Shown here: positions 37,127 through 46,607 of the stretch, in pieces
Layout of the letters: every line of letters begins with the position of its first letter
How positions within the stretch are numbered: the first letter of the stretch is position 1
Assembly (NCBI RefSeq): GCF_027922265.1
Contig: NZ_BSFI01000008.1
Span: 264,001 to 328,000, forward strand
Direction: 5' to 3'
Length of the DNA: 64,000 nucleotides
DNA from: Hansschlegelia plantiphila
Lineage (GTDB): Bacteria; Pseudomonadota; Alphaproteobacteria; Rhizobiales; Methylopilaceae
Program-made: the position numbers and the translations under genes
The notes under the pieces: generated by a model
The model's input: the letters and a program-made list of their open reading frames with translations, nothing else
What the model was told of the DNA's origin: nothing
The model's database searches: none

Positions 37127-37750
37127 ATGAACGACCTCAGTCCTCTCCGCGACCCGCGGGCGCAGCGCCATGAGGAGCAGCGCCGGCGCATCCTCGACGC
37201 TGCGATCGTCTGCTTCGCCCGCGGCGGCTTTCACGCCACCGGGATGCAGGCGGTGTGCGCCGAGGCCGGCATGAGCCCGGGCGCGCTCTACCGCTACTTT
37301 CCGTCCAAGGACGCCATCATCGAGGCGATCGTCGAGCGTGACCGCGCGGATATCCCGCAATTGCTCAGCCCCCTGCTCGAGGCGGACGACGTGGTCGGCG
37401 CGCTGATCGAATCCGCCCGCGCGTTCCTCGTCGGCAACCTCAGGCCCGACAGCCTGCCGCTGTTTCCCGAGCTCTACGCCGAGGCGGTGCGCAACCCGGC
37501 GGTGGCCGAGATCTTCGGCCGTTGCGACGACGAGGTCGGAGAGATCGTCGTGCGGGTCATCGAGCGCGGCATGGCGCTCGGCCAGATCGACGCCTCGCTC
37601 GACGCGCGCGAGGCGGTGCGCTTCCTGATGGCGCTGACCGACGGCGTGCTGATGCGGATCCTGCTCGAGCCCGCGGCCGAGATCGAAGGGCTCATGCCGA
37701 TGTATGAGCGCTCCGTCCGTCGCTTCCTTGCGCCGGGAGCCTCGTCTTGA
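37127..37750 (+). CDS. TetR/AcrR-family regulator of the adjacent RND efflux operon
   Basis: A 207-residue repressor. The N-terminal HTH (residues about 15-60) reads RRRILDAAIVCFARGGFHAT and GMSPGALYRYFPSKDAIIEA. The C-terminal TetR_C-like domain (about 80-200) includes LLSPLLEADDVVGALIESAR and should bind an inducer, probably an efflux substrate. The start is ATG 37127 (MNDLSPLRD), after the palindromic operator. The stop overlaps the membrane-fusion gene as TTGA, so regulator and pump are one transcript. It probably represses its own operon. Confidence 0.93.
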   Translation: MNDLSPLRDPRAQRHEEQRRRILDAAIVCFARGGFHATGMQAVCAEAGMSPGALYRYFPSKDAIIEAIVERDRADIPQLLSPLLEADDVVGALIESARAFLVGNLRPDSLPLFPELYAEAVRNPAVAEIFGRCDDEVGEIVVRVIERGMALGQIDASLDAREAVRFLMALTDGVLMRILLEPAAEIEGLMPMYERSVRRFLAPGASS

Positions 37751-38997
37751 AGACCGCCCTGCGGTGGGCGTCCGCCGTCGCGCTGCTCGCGGCCGTGGGC
37801 GGCTACGCCTTTCGCGATGAGATCGCGCTCCGGCTCGGGGCCTATGACGCCGCGCGCGCGGAGACCTCCGCCGCCCCGCCGGCGCCGAAGCCGCCCTCGA
37901 TCACGGTGGCGACCGCGAAGCGCCGCGAGATCGCACAGACCCTGGTGGTCACCGGCACGCTGGTGGCGCGCGACGAGATCCTCGTCGGCGCGCAGATCGA
38001 CGGACTGAGGCTGGACGAGTACCTCGTCGACATCGGCGACCGCGTCGAGAAGGGCCAGGTGCTGGCGCGGCTCGACCGCGACATGCTCGACACCCAGCTC
38101 GTCCAGAACGACTCCTCGATCGCGCGATCCGAGGCCGCCATCGCCCAGGTCGGCGCCGCGATCGCGGAAGCCGAGGCGAGCCAGGTCGACGCCGACGCCG
38201 CGCTCAAGCGCGCCGAGACGCTGGTCAAGACCGGCAACGTCACCGGCGAGGTGCTGCAGACGCGCCAGACGGCGGTCCGGGTCGCTGAGGCGCGGGTGCG
38301 AGCCCAGAACCAGAACCTGAAGGTCGCCCAGTCCGACAAGACGCTGGCGCAGGCGCAGCGGCGCGAGATCGAGCTTCGGCTCGCCCGCGCCGAGGTCAGG
38401 GCGCCTGCGGCGGGGATCGTCGCGAGCCGGACGGCCCGCGTCGGCCAGATCGTCGGCATGGCGGGCGAGCCGCTGTTCCGGCTGGTGCGGGACGGCGAGG
38501 TCGAACTCGAGGCGGAAGCGACGGAGACGCGGCTGCACTCGGTCGAGGTCGGCCAGACAGCGCGCGTCGAAGTGGCAGGACTCGACCAAGCCGTCGAAGG
38601 CCGCGTTCGGCTGGTGGCGCCGATCGTGGACCCGGCGACCCGGCTCGGAAAGGTGAAGATCGCCCTGCCCGCAGATCGCGGGCTGAGGCCGGGCCTGTTC
38701 GCCCGGGGGCTGATAGAGACCGCGCGGCGCGAGGGCGTGGTGGTTCCGCAGTCCGCAGTGCTGTTCGGCGCCGGCGGCCCGCATGTGCAGGTGGCGACCG
38801 ACGGCACGGTGTCGGAGCGCGCGGTCACGACCGGGCTTCAGGACGCCGACGGCGTCGAGATCACGAGCGGGCTGAAAGCGGGCGACGCCGTCGTCGCGCG
38901 GGCCGGCGGCTTCCTGCGGGAGGGAGACAAGATAACGGCGGTCGCCGCTCCCGACCGCAGCGCCGACGCCGCGGACGGCCGGGAGCTGACGCGATGA
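37747..38997 (+). CDS. RND efflux periplasmic adaptor (membrane fusion protein)
   Basis: A 416-residue HlyD/AcrA-type adaptor. An N-terminal membrane anchor (ALRWASAVALLAAVGGYAF) is followed by a lipoyl half-motif (GTLVARDEILVGAQIDGLRL). A long coiled-coil hairpin spans about residues 110-210 (TQLVQNDSSIARSEAAIAQV, VLQTRQTAVRVAEARVRAQ), then come the second lipoyl half (RAEVRAPAAGIVASRTARVG) and the beta-barrel. The start is TTG at 37747, overlapping the TetR stop by 4 bases. It bridges the inner-membrane pump and an outer-membrane channel, which is not encoded here. Confidence 0.92.
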   Translation: MKTALRWASAVALLAAVGGYAFRDEIALRLGAYDAARAETSAAPPAPKPPSITVATAKRREIAQTLVVTGTLVARDEILVGAQIDGLRLDEYLVDIGDRVEKGQVLARLDRDMLDTQLVQNDSSIARSEAAIAQVGAAIAEAEASQVDADAALKRAETLVKTGNVTGEVLQTRQTAVRVAEARVRAQNQNLKVAQSDKTLAQAQRREIELRLARAEVRAPAAGIVASRTARVGQIVGMAGEPLFRLVRDGEVELEAEATETRLHSVEVGQTARVEVAGLDQAVEGRVRLVAPIVDPATRLGKVKIALPADRGLRPGLFARGLIETARREGVVVPQSAVLFGAGGPHVQVATDGTVSERAVTTGLQDADGVEITSGLKAGDAVVARAGGFLREGDKITAVAAPDRSADAADGRELTR

Positions 38998-41900
38998 GGC
39001 TCAACGTCTCCGCCTGGGCCATCCGCAAGCCGATTCCGTCGCTGGTGCTGTTCGCCGTGCTGCTCGCGCTCGGCCTGTTCTCGTTCGCGTCGTTGCCGAT
39101 CACGCGGATGCCGAACATCGACCTGCCGCTGGTCTCGGTCACGATCAACCAGTCGGGCGCGGCGCCGAGCGAACTCGAGCTGCAGGTGACCAAACGCGTC
39201 GAGAACTCCGTCGCCGGCATTGCGGGGGTGAAGCACATCACGTCCTCGATCAGCGACGGCGTGTCGGTGACGATGATCGAATTCCAGCTGGAGACCCAGG
39301 TCGACCGCGCCGTGAACGACGTGCGCGACGCGGTGACGAAGATCCGCACCGAGCTGCCGCAGTCGATCGAGGAGCCGCTGATCCAGCGGATCGACGTCGA
39401 GGGCATGGCGATCACGACCTATGCGGCCTCGGCGCCGTCGATGACGCCGGAGGAGCTGTCCTGGTTCGTTGACGACCGCATCGTGCGCGCGCTCCAGGCG
39501 GTGCGCGGGGTCGCCCAGGTCAAGCGCGAGGGCGGCGTCGACCGCGAGATCCGGATCGCGCTCGACCCGTCGCGGCTGCAGGCGCTCGGCGTCACCGCGG
39601 CCGACGTCAACGCCCAGCTGCGCGCGACCAATGTCGATCTGGCCGGCGGGCGCGGCGAGGTCGGCTCCCAGGAGCAGTCTGTGCGAACCCTCGCCGGCGC
39701 CCTGACCGTCAAGCAGCTCGCAAACGCTAGGATCATCCTGCCCGGCGGACGTGACGTCCGTCTGGCGGAGCTGGGCTCGGTGAGCGACGGCTCGGCGGAG
39801 CCGCGCATCGCGGCCCGGCTCGACGACAAGCCGATCGTCGCCTTCGGCGTCTACCGCGCGAAGGGTTTTTCGGACGTGGTGGTGGCGGAGGCGGCGAAGG
39901 CGAAGATCGCCCAGCTCGCCGCCGACCACCCGGAGGTCACGATCACGCCGATCGACACGACCGTCCGCTACACCGAGGCGGACTACCGCTCGGCGATGCA
40001 CACGCTGATCGAAGGAGCGATCCTCGCGGTCGTCGTGGTGTTCATCTTCCTGCGCGACTTCCGCGCGACGGTGATCTCGACGCTCGCGATCCCGCTCTCG
40101 ATCCTGCCCACCTTCTGGGCGATGGAGATGATGGGCTTCTCGCTGAACGCGGTCAGCCTGCTCGCGATCACGCTCGTCACCGGCATTCTCGTCGACGACG
40201 CCATCGTCGAGATCGAGAACATCGTCCGTCATATGCGGATGGGGAAATCGCCCTACCGCGCGGCGATCGAGGCGGCCGATGAAATCGGCCTCGCCGTGGT
40301 CGCGACCACCGCCACGATCATCGCGGTGTTCCTGCCGGTCAGCTTCATGGGCGGCGTCGCGGGGCAGTATTTCAAGCAGTTCGGCATCACTGTCGCGGTC
40401 GCGGTCGGCTTCTCGCTGCTGGTCGCCCGCCTTATCACGCCGCTGCTTGCGGCCTTCTTCCTGCGCGACCATGGCGCGCGCGAGGAGGAGGACGGCTGGA
40501 TCATGAGGGGCTACACGCGACTGCTGGCCGCGTCGGTGCGCTGGCGCTTCGTCACGGTCGCGGCCGGAATCGGGCTCTTCGTCGGCTCGATCATGCTCGC
40601 CGGCCTGCTGCCTTCCGGATTCCTGCCGGAAAACGACACCTCGCGCTCGATCCTCAAGATCGAGCTGCCGCCGGGAGCGACGCTCGCGCAATCCGAGGGG
40701 GTCGCGAGCCGCGTCACCGCGCTGCTGAAGGACCGGCCGGAAGTCGCCTCGGTCTATACGACCGTCGGCTCGGGCGCGCAGGGCGGCTTGAACTTCGCCG
40801 CCGGCGAGGTCCGCAAGGGCGTCATCGTCATCAATCTGAAGCCACGTGCCGAGCGCGCTCTGACGCAGAAGGCGTTCGAAGGAGAGATTCGGCGCGAATT
40901 CGCCGAGATTCCGGATATCCGCTTCAACTTCGCCAACGACAACGGGCAGCGCGAATTCTCGCTGATCGTCTCGGGCTCCGACGGCGAGGCGGTGGAGCGC
41001 GCGGCGGTCGCGCTGGAGAAGGAGGCGCGCGCCGGCGTGCGCCAGCTGTTCAACGTCGTCTCGACGGCTGCTATCGACCGGCCCGAGATCCGTATCGTGC
41101 CGAAGCTCGACGAGGCGTCGGAGCTCGGCGTCTCCGTCGCGCAGATCGCGGAGACGGTGCGTATCGCGACCATCGGCGACATCAGCCAGAACCTCGCCAA
41201 GTTCTCGGCCGGCGACCGGCAGGTGCCGATCCGCGTGCAGCTCGACGAAAGCGCCCGGACCGACATCTCGACCTTCGAGAACCTGCGCGTTCGGCGCGAC
41301 GCCGGCGGCAGCGTCCCGCTGACGGCGGTCGCAGACGTCAGCTTCGGACAGGGGCCGACCAGCCTCGACCGCTACGACCGCGACCGCCGCGTGGCGATTG
41401 AGGGCGATCTCGCCTCTGGCGCCGCGCTCGGCGACGCGCTGGCGGCGGTCAGGGCGCTGCCGGCCGCGAAGGACCTGCCGCCCGGCGTCACCCTGAAGGA
41501 GTTCGGCGACGCGGAGATCATGCAGGAGGTGTTCACCGGCTTCGCCACAGCGATGGGCGCGGGCGTCCTCCTGGTGTTCGCGGTGCTTGTGCTGCTGTTC
41601 GCCGACGTGGTTCAGCCCGTCACGATTCTCGTGTCGCTGCCGCTGTCGATCGGCGGCGCGCTGATCGCCCTGCTGCTCACGCACAACTCGATCAGCCTGC
41701 CGGTGGTCATCGGCTTCCTGATGCTGATGGGCATCGTGACGAAGAACGCGATCCTGCTGGTCGATTTCGCGATCGAGGAGATCGCGAAGGGCGCGCCAAG
41801 GACGACGGCGCTGATCGACGCCGGCCGCAAGCGCGCGCGTCCGATCGTGATGACGACCGTCGCCATGGTCGCCGGCATGGTCCCGTCCGCGCTCGCGCTC

Positions 41901-42122
41901 GGCGAGGGCGGATCGTTCCGCGCGCCGATGGCGATCGCGGTGATCGGCGGCCTGATCGCCTCGACGGTGCTGAGCCTCGTCTTCGTGCCCGCCGTCTTCA
42001 CGATCATGGACGACCTTCACCGCTTCTTCGGCTGGGCGTTCGGCCGCTTCGTCGGACCTCGCGACGATGCGGAGGAGCCCCAACCCGCCGTCCATGCGCC
42101 ACATCTGCGTGCGGCCGAATAG
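38994..42122 (+). CDS. RND efflux pump inner-membrane transporter (HAE1/AcrB-like)
   Basis: A 1042-residue proton-driven pump with 12 predicted helices. The start MRLNVSAWAIRKPIPSLVLF is the first helix. The proton-relay Asp pair of helix 4 is in VTGILVDDAIVEIENIVRHM, helix 10-11 motifs include LMGIVTKNAILLVDFAIEEI, and large periplasmic porter loops follow helices 1 and 7. The NILV-type ending IGGLIASTVLSLVFVPAVFT is standard. The ATG at 38994 overlaps the adaptor gene by 4 bases. Substrates are unknown; the single-protomer type with an AcrA partner suggests drugs, solvents or lipophilic metabolites. Confidence 0.95.
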   Translation: MRLNVSAWAIRKPIPSLVLFAVLLALGLFSFASLPITRMPNIDLPLVSVTINQSGAAPSELELQVTKRVENSVAGIAGVKHITSSISDGVSVTMIEFQLETQVDRAVNDVRDAVTKIRTELPQSIEEPLIQRIDVEGMAITTYAASAPSMTPEELSWFVDDRIVRALQAVRGVAQVKREGGVDREIRIALDPSRLQALGVTAADVNAQLRATNVDLAGGRGEVGSQEQSVRTLAGALTVKQLANARIILPGGRDVRLAELGSVSDGSAEPRIAARLDDKPIVAFGVYRAKGFSDVVVAEAAKAKIAQLAADHPEVTITPIDTTVRYTEADYRSAMHTLIEGAILAVVVVFIFLRDFRATVISTLAIPLSILPTFWAMEMMGFSLNAVSLLAITLVTGILVDDAIVEIENIVRHMRMGKSPYRAAIEAADEIGLAVVATTATIIAVFLPVSFMGGVAGQYFKQFGITVAVAVGFSLLVARLITPLLAAFFLRDHGAREEEDGWIMRGYTRLLAASVRWRFVTVAAGIGLFVGSIMLAGLLPSGFLPENDTSRSILKIELPPGATLAQSEGVASRVTALLKDRPEVASVYTTVGSGAQGGLNFAAGEVRKGVIVINLKPRAERALTQKAFEGEIRREFAEIPDIRFNFANDNGQREFSLIVSGSDGEAVERAAVALEKEARAGVRQLFNVVSTAAIDRPEIRIVPKLDEASELGVSVAQIAETVRIATIGDISQNLAKFSAGDRQVPIRVQLDESARTDISTFENLRVRRDAGGSVPLTAVADVSFGQGPTSLDRYDRDRRVAIEGDLASGAALGDALAAVRALPAAKDLPPGVTLKEFGDAEIMQEVFTGFATAMGAGVLLVFAVLVLLFADVVQPVTILVSLPLSIGGALIALLLTHNSISLPVVIGFLMLMGIVTKNAILLVDFAIEEIAKGAPRTTALIDAGRKRARPIVMTTVAMVAGMVPSALALGEGGSFRAPMAIAVIGGLIASTVLSLVFVPAVFTIMDDLHRFFGWAFGRFVGPRDDAEEPQPAVHAPHLRAAE

Positions 42123-42204
42123 GCTTAGAAGACCTTTAATAACGCGCTCAGGGCGCTAACTGTCGTTCCAACGACCGTTCAAGATGTCGGATAGGCGGGA
42201 AACG

Positions 42205-42717
42205 ATGCGTATACAGATGGCTGCTGCAGCGGCGGCTTTGCTCACAGCTCAGGGAGCGGCCCTCGCCGCTCCGATCAAGGTCGCGGTGTTTCCGTTCGAA
42301 CTCTACGACACCAGCGCGGAAGGCGAGATGAACGGGGCTCGCCCCGACGAGGCGAAGCGGACGGTCGAGATCACCGATCAGGTCCGTGAGTTCCTGAAAG
42401 CCAAAGACATCGAGCTCGTCGACGTCACGCCCGCCCAGAAGGACATCGACGCCCAGACGCTCCGGACCTGTGGCGATTGCCCGGCGCGGATGGCGAAGTC
42501 GCTCGGCGCGGACTATTCGCTGATGGGATACGTGCAGAAGGTGTCGAACCTGATCCTCAACATCAACGGCGAGATCCGGAACGCGAAAACCGGCGAGCTC
42601 GTCCGCAAGGGCAGCGCCGACATCCGCGGCAACACCACGGAGTCCTGGGCGCACGGCACAAGCTATCTGATGCGCCACGATCTCTATCAGGCCCCCCTGC
42701 CGGAGCCGAAGGGCTAG
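42205..42717 (+). CDS. Secreted protein of unknown function (DUF2380/DUF3280-like)
   Basis: A 170-residue protein. A signal peptide (MRIQMAAAAAALLTAQGAAL) ends near AALAA. The mature part starts KVAVFPFELYDTSAEGEMNG and continues with the paired cysteines TLRTCGDCPARMAKSLGADY, which may form a disulfide. A C-terminal stretch NINGEIRNAKTGELVRKGSA follows. It resembles the DUF2380/DUF3280 proteins of Proteobacteria, which have no known function. ATG 42205 is preferred over ATG 42184 because it begins the signal peptide. It follows the efflux operon after 82 bases and may be independent. Confidence 0.7.
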   Translation: MRIQMAAAAAALLTAQGAALAAPIKVAVFPFELYDTSAEGEMNGARPDEAKRTVEITDQVREFLKAKDIELVDVTPAQKDIDAQTLRTCGDCPARMAKSLGADYSLMGYVQKVSNLILNINGEIRNAKTGELVRKGSADIRGNTTESWAHGTSYLMRHDLYQAPLPEPKG

Positions 42718-42741
42718 CTCCCGAACACGGCCTGAGCTCGA

Positions 42742-43659
42742 TCAGCCGGCGAGCCGCCGCGCCTCAGAGGCCTGCATGTGCGCCAATGCGACCGTCAGCA
42801 GCGGCGCGGGGACGCCAGCCGCCTTGGCCCGGGCCAGCATGTCCCCCAGGATATGCTCGTGCTCGGTGCGCGCGCCGCTCTCGAGGTCGCGCAGCATCGA
42901 GGCGGTTCCGGTCGACCCCTTCGCCGTCAGCGTCGCCCGGGTCTCCGACAGCGACGCTTCGCTCGGAGCGTATCCGGCCGCCGAGGCGACCGCGGCGCAT
43001 TCCGTAACGAAGCCTTCCGCGATCGCCTGTCCGTCGTCCGCCGTCATGATGGCGCCGACAGGGGCGCGCATGAGACAGGTGAGGCCCGCGAAGGCGGCGA
43101 TGAACGTGAACTTGGCCCACATCGCCTGAGTGATGTCCTCGCTCAGGATCGGATCGAACCCGCCTCGCTGGAGCGTCGGGAGCAGCGCCTGACAGGCGGC
43201 CGTCTGGGAGGTCGAGCGCGGACCGAAGATGAAGCGTTGCAGCGTGCTGAAGTGAAGGATGGAGCCGTCTGGCCGCAGCGCGCCGGGCATCTGGACAAGC
43301 CCTCCTGCGACGCGCTCCGCCCCGAACCGGGCGTCGAGCTCGCCATAATGGCGCAGCCCGTTAAGCAGGGGAATTACGAGAGTCGCAGGCCCGACCGCGG
43401 GGGCGACCGCGTCAATCGCGCTCTCCAGATCATAGGCCTTGCACGACAGCAGGACCGCGTCGAACGGGTCAGTCGCTTTCGTGACGGTCGCGACCGGCAA
43501 AGCGAGATCGCCGACCGGGCTCACGACGCGCAGTCCGTCTTTCGCGAGACGCTCCGCGCGGGCCGGGCGCACCAGAAAGGTCACGTCCGCGCCGCCCGCG
43601 GCGAGACGCGCTCCGAAATAGCCGCCGATCGCTCCGGCTCCAAGGATCAGAATACGCAT
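42742..43659 (-). CDS. panE: Ketopantoate reductase family protein (PanE/ApbA)
   Basis: A 305-residue NADPH-dependent reductase. The N-terminal Rossmann motif is ILILGAGAIGGYFGARLAAG. The middle helix and catalytic region show VLLSCKAYDLESAIDAVAP and NGLRHYGELDARFGAERVAG. The C-terminal ApbA domain has MWAKFTFIAAFAGLTCLMRA with the expected catalytic Lys, and SMLRDLESGARTEHEHILGD. PanE makes pantoate for coenzyme A, but many genomes hold paralogues of unclear substrate, and no panB or panC is near. The ATG at 43657-43659 is used. Confidence 0.88.
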   Translation of the reverse strand: MRILILGAGAIGGYFGARLAAGGADVTFLVRPARAERLAKDGLRVVSPVGDLALPVATVTKATDPFDAVLLSCKAYDLESAIDAVAPAVGPATLVIPLLNGLRHYGELDARFGAERVAGGLVQMPGALRPDGSILHFSTLQRFIFGPRSTSQTAACQALLPTLQRGGFDPILSEDITQAMWAKFTFIAAFAGLTCLMRAPVGAIMTADDGQAIAEGFVTECAAVASAAGYAPSEASLSETRATLTAKGSTGTASMLRDLESGARTEHEHILGDMLARAKAAGVPAPLLTVALAHMQASEARRLAG

Positions 43660-43842
43660 CGGACACTCTCCTCCCCCGGCGCCGGGCGGCAAGAAGGCAA
43701 TACCCGTACGGCGCGCGGCTTCAAGCTCGGAACGCGATGGCTGATATGCGCGCCAAAGCGCGCATTCGCCTTAACGGCTGTAAGTGACGCCCGACAGCGC
43801 GTGTGCCAAGCAGACCCGCACGACAAACCACGGAATTCGCGC

Positions 43843-44598
43843 ATGACAGATCCCATCGCCGAAACCATCACGGTCGGCGCCCGCGATATCGCGATCCTCC
43901 GACGCGAAGGCGACGGCCCTTGCGTCGTCTGGCTGGGGGGCTTCCGCTCGGAGATGACCGCGACCAAGGCGACCGCGCTCGACGAATGGTGCGCGCGCCA
44001 GGGCCGGCCCTGCCTGCGCTTCGACTATTCCGGCCACGGCGCATCGGGCGGCCGCTTCGAGGACGGCGTGATCGGCGAATGGCTGAAGGACGCGCTGGCC
44101 GCGATCGCGCGCTTCGGGGGCCCAGCGCCGGTTCTGGTCGGCTCGTCGATGGGCGGCTGGATCGCTCTGCTCGCCGCTCGCTCCATGCCGCAGCCGCCGG
44201 CGGGCCTGGTGCTGATCGCGCCGGCCGTCGACTTCACCGAGGAGCTGATGTGGGCCGGTTTCCCCGACGACGTCCGCGCCGAGATCATGGCGACCGGGCG
44301 CTGGATGCGACCGACCGCTTACGCGCCGGAGCCCTACCCCGTGACCCGCCGGCTGATCGAGGAGGGCCGCAACCATCTTCTGCTCGGCGGTTCGATCCGC
44401 ACCGGCGCGCCGGTGCACATCCTGCAGGGCATGCAGGACGTCGACGCGCCATGGTCTCACACGCTGCGGCTGGTCGAGCGGCTGGCGGAGGACGACGTGG
44501 TCGTCACCCTGATCAAGGACGGCGACCACAGACTGTCACGCGAAGAAGATATCCTGCGTCTGCTGGAAGCCGTGGATGGCGTCGCGCCCCGGGCATGA
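43843..44598 (+). CDS. Alpha/beta hydrolase, S9-like (palmitoyl-protein-thioesterase ABHD10 type)
   Basis: A 251-residue hydrolase. The nucleophile elbow is LVGSSMGGWIALLAARSM (Ser), preceded by CLRFDYSGHGASGGRFEDG. The acid is in LQGMQDVDAPW and the His in KDGDHRLSREEDI. The GSSMGGW elbow with DYSGHG and the terminal GDHRLS pattern is typical of alphaproteobacterial carboxylesterases related to ABHD10. The start is ATG 43843. It is divergent from the panE-like gene. Substrate is unknown. Confidence 0.88.
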   Translation: MTDPIAETITVGARDIAILRREGDGPCVVWLGGFRSEMTATKATALDEWCARQGRPCLRFDYSGHGASGGRFEDGVIGEWLKDALAAIARFGGPAPVLVGSSMGGWIALLAARSMPQPPAGLVLIAPAVDFTEELMWAGFPDDVRAEIMATGRWMRPTAYAPEPYPVTRRLIEEGRNHLLLGGSIRTGAPVHILQGMQDVDAPWSHTLRLVERLAEDDVVVTLIKDGDHRLSREEDILRLLEAVDGVAPRA

Positions 44599-44678
44599 GG
44601 GGCTAGCCCGGTCGGAATCGCCGTGGCTAAAGTCGACCGACCCGATTCGGGCTTCCGTCACACGAGCATGACCGCCGG

Positions 44679-45452
44679 ATGTCGTTGTTCCGCGCCCTGC
44701 GCGCCCCGACCTTCCAGACACGCCACGACGCGCGCCTGCGCCAGGAAGCGCTGTTCGTGGCGACGCGCTTCGGCCGGGTTCCGATCGCGGTGCGCCGCAG
44801 CGGCCAGGCCCGCCGGATGACGCTGCGGGTCCGCGCCGCCACCCGCGACGTGACGCTGACGCTGCCCGACGGCGCATCGATCTCCGGCGCGCGCGATTTC
44901 ATCGAACGGCACGTCGGATGGATCGAGCAGCGGCTCGCGCGGCTGCCGGAACAGATCCCCTTCGCACCCGGCGAGACCATTCCGATCCGCGGCGTCGGGC
45001 ACAGGATCGTGCTGCAGGACGGTCTTCGCGGCGCCGTTCGCATCGAGCCGGGCCTCCGCGGCGACGGTCCGTTGCTCGTCGTCCATGGCGGACCGGCGCA
45101 CGCGGCGCGGCGCGTCGCCGACTATTTGAAGCGCGAAGCGCGCAAGGAGTTCGTCGCGGCCGCAGCCCGGCACGCCGCCACGCTCGGCGTAGCGATCGGC
45201 CGAATCACGATGAAGGACACGACGAGCCGCTGGGGATCCTGCTCGGCCTCCGGCGACCTCGCCTTCTCCTGGCGCCTCATCCTCGCGCCGCCGCATGTGC
45301 TCGACTATCTCGCAGCCCACGAGGTCGCCCATCGCCGCGAGATGAACCACGGACCGCGCTACTGGGCGAACGTCGCCCGGCTCGTGCCGGATTTCGAACG
45401 CGCCGAAACCTGGCTGAAGGCGCACGGGGCGACGCTGCACCGCTACGGCTGA
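44679..45452 (+). CDS. YgjP-like (SprT/M48-type) metallopeptidase family protein
   Basis: A 257-residue protein of the YgjP/DUF45 family. The zinc motif HEVAH lies in VLDYLAAHEVAHRREMNHG, with the third ligand in NHGPRYW. The preceding RWGSCSASGDLAFSWRLILA is the signature of the family. The N-terminal half (MTLRVRAATRDVTLTLPDGA) is a beta-rich domain. The start is ATG 44679. Members are cytosolic predicted metalloproteases, often near XRE or general housekeeping genes, with no firm function. Confidence 0.9.
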   Translation: MSLFRALRAPTFQTRHDARLRQEALFVATRFGRVPIAVRRSGQARRMTLRVRAATRDVTLTLPDGASISGARDFIERHVGWIEQRLARLPEQIPFAPGETIPIRGVGHRIVLQDGLRGAVRIEPGLRGDGPLLVVHGGPAHAARRVADYLKREARKEFVAAAARHAATLGVAIGRITMKDTTSRWGSCSASGDLAFSWRLILAPPHVLDYLAAHEVAHRREMNHGPRYWANVARLVPDFERAETWLKAHGATLHRYG

Positions 45453-45463
45453 GCGGAGCCCGC

Positions 45464-45802
45464 TCAGGTCGCGGCGAGCTCCTCAAGGCGGGTCTTGATC
45501 GCGGCGACGTCGCCGCTCAGCTCCAGAACCTTCATGCGGCTCGTCTCTCCGCTCGCAATCGCGACGTCCGCCTTCCTGAGCCGAAGAGTCTTCGCGATCA
45601 TCGCGACCAGCGCGGCGTTGGCCGCCCCGTCGACCGGCGGCGCGGCGAGCCGCGCCTGAAGCGCGAGACGCCCGTCGGGTCCTGTGAAAACCCCGCCCAA
45701 AGCGTCGCGCGACGCCCGAGGCGTGACCCGGACGCGCAGCCGGACGCTCTTCGCCCCTACGACGAAAGGTCTCGGGTTCGGGACGTCGAAGTCTTCGCTC
45801 AA
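45464..45802 (-). CDS. DUF167 (YggU-like) protein
   Basis: A 112-residue small conserved protein. The core VRLRVRVTPRASRDALGG, the ALQARLAAPPVDGAANAAL and the end ASGETSRMKVLELSGD are the DUF167 signature. It is a single-domain cytosolic protein of unknown function, conserved from bacteria to eukaryotes. It is convergent with the YgjP-like gene (11 bases) and divergent from the glutamine amidotransferase gene. Confidence 0.92.
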   Translation of the reverse strand: MSEDFDVPNPRPFVVGAKSVRLRVRVTPRASRDALGGVFTGPDGRLALQARLAAPPVDGAANAALVAMIAKTLRLRKADVAIASGETSRMKVLELSGDVAAIKTRLEELAAT

Positions 45803-45867
45803 CGGGCGAGGCCGGGGTAGGTTCGAGGGAGGCGGACAGATCGGTCACGGTCACAGGAGACGACGCG

Positions 45868-46596
45868 ATGCGCATTCTCGTTCTGCAGCATCTCGACGTC
45901 GAGGGGCCGGGCTCCTTCGGCGAGATCTGGGACGCGCAGGGCCATGAGCGCACCACGGTGGAGCTGGACGAGGGCGAGGCTATTCCGCCGCTCGAGGATT
46001 TCGACCTGCTCGCAGTGATGGGCGGCCCGATGGACGTCTGGGAGGAGGATCTCCACCCCTGGCTGAAGACCGAGAAGCAGGCGATCCGCCGCTGGGTGAA
46101 CGAACTCGGGCGTCCCTATCTCGGCGTCTGTCTCGGTCACCAGTTGCTCGGCGCCGCGCTCGGCGGAGAGGTCGGGCTTATGGCCGGTCCGGAGGTCGGC
46201 CTGGCGCGTGTCGCGCTCACCGAGGACGGACTGCGCGATCCCTTGTTCCAGGGCTTCGGCGCCAGCCTCGACGTGTTCCAGTGGCACGGAGCGGCCGTCC
46301 TGACGCCGCCCGCGGACGCCGCCGTGCTCGCCTCCAACGCCGCCTGCCCCGTGCAGGCGATGCGCTGCGGGCGCCACGCCTACGGCTTCCAGTTCCACCC
46401 TGAGGTCGTCGGTCAGACCGTCGAGGATTGGCGGCGCGTCCCGACCTACTGGGAAAGCCTCACCAAGGCGCTCGGCTCCGAAGGGGCCGACGAACTCGGC
46501 GCCGCGGTGACTGCGCGCCTGCCGACGTTCCGCGCGACGGCGGAGGCGCTGGAGCGCAATCTCGCCGCGGCCTGGGGGCTGGCGGAGACATCCTGA
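45868..46596 (+). CDS. Class I glutamine amidotransferase-like protein
   Basis: A 242-residue GATase1 domain protein. The nucleophile elbow is YLGVCLGHQLLGAALGG (Cys) and the His-Glu pair is in YGFQFHPEVVG. The DLLAVMGGPMDVWEEDLHPW segment near the oxyanion hole marks the stand-alone GMP-synthase-glutamine-amidotransferase-like group (YfeJ-like). Such proteins hydrolyse glutamine or gamma-glutamyl compounds; the partner synthetase is not evident. The start is ATG 45868. Confidence 0.9.
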   Translation: MRILVLQHLDVEGPGSFGEIWDAQGHERTTVELDEGEAIPPLEDFDLLAVMGGPMDVWEEDLHPWLKTEKQAIRRWVNELGRPYLGVCLGHQLLGAALGGEVGLMAGPEVGLARVALTEDGLRDPLFQGFGASLDVFQWHGAAVLTPPADAAVLASNAACPVQAMRCGRHAYGFQFHPEVVGQTVEDWRRVPTYWESLTKALGSEGADELGAAVTARLPTFRATAEALERNLAAAWGLAETS

Positions 46597-46607
46597 AGCG
46601 CGGAGGC

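Noticed and set aside
38838..42104. Very long minus-strand open frame (about 1,088 codons) opposite the RND pump gene.
   Set aside because: It is antisense to a clear AcrB-like gene in high-GC DNA, is Arg/Asp/His-rich and repetitive, and shows no domain. It is a codon-bias shadow.
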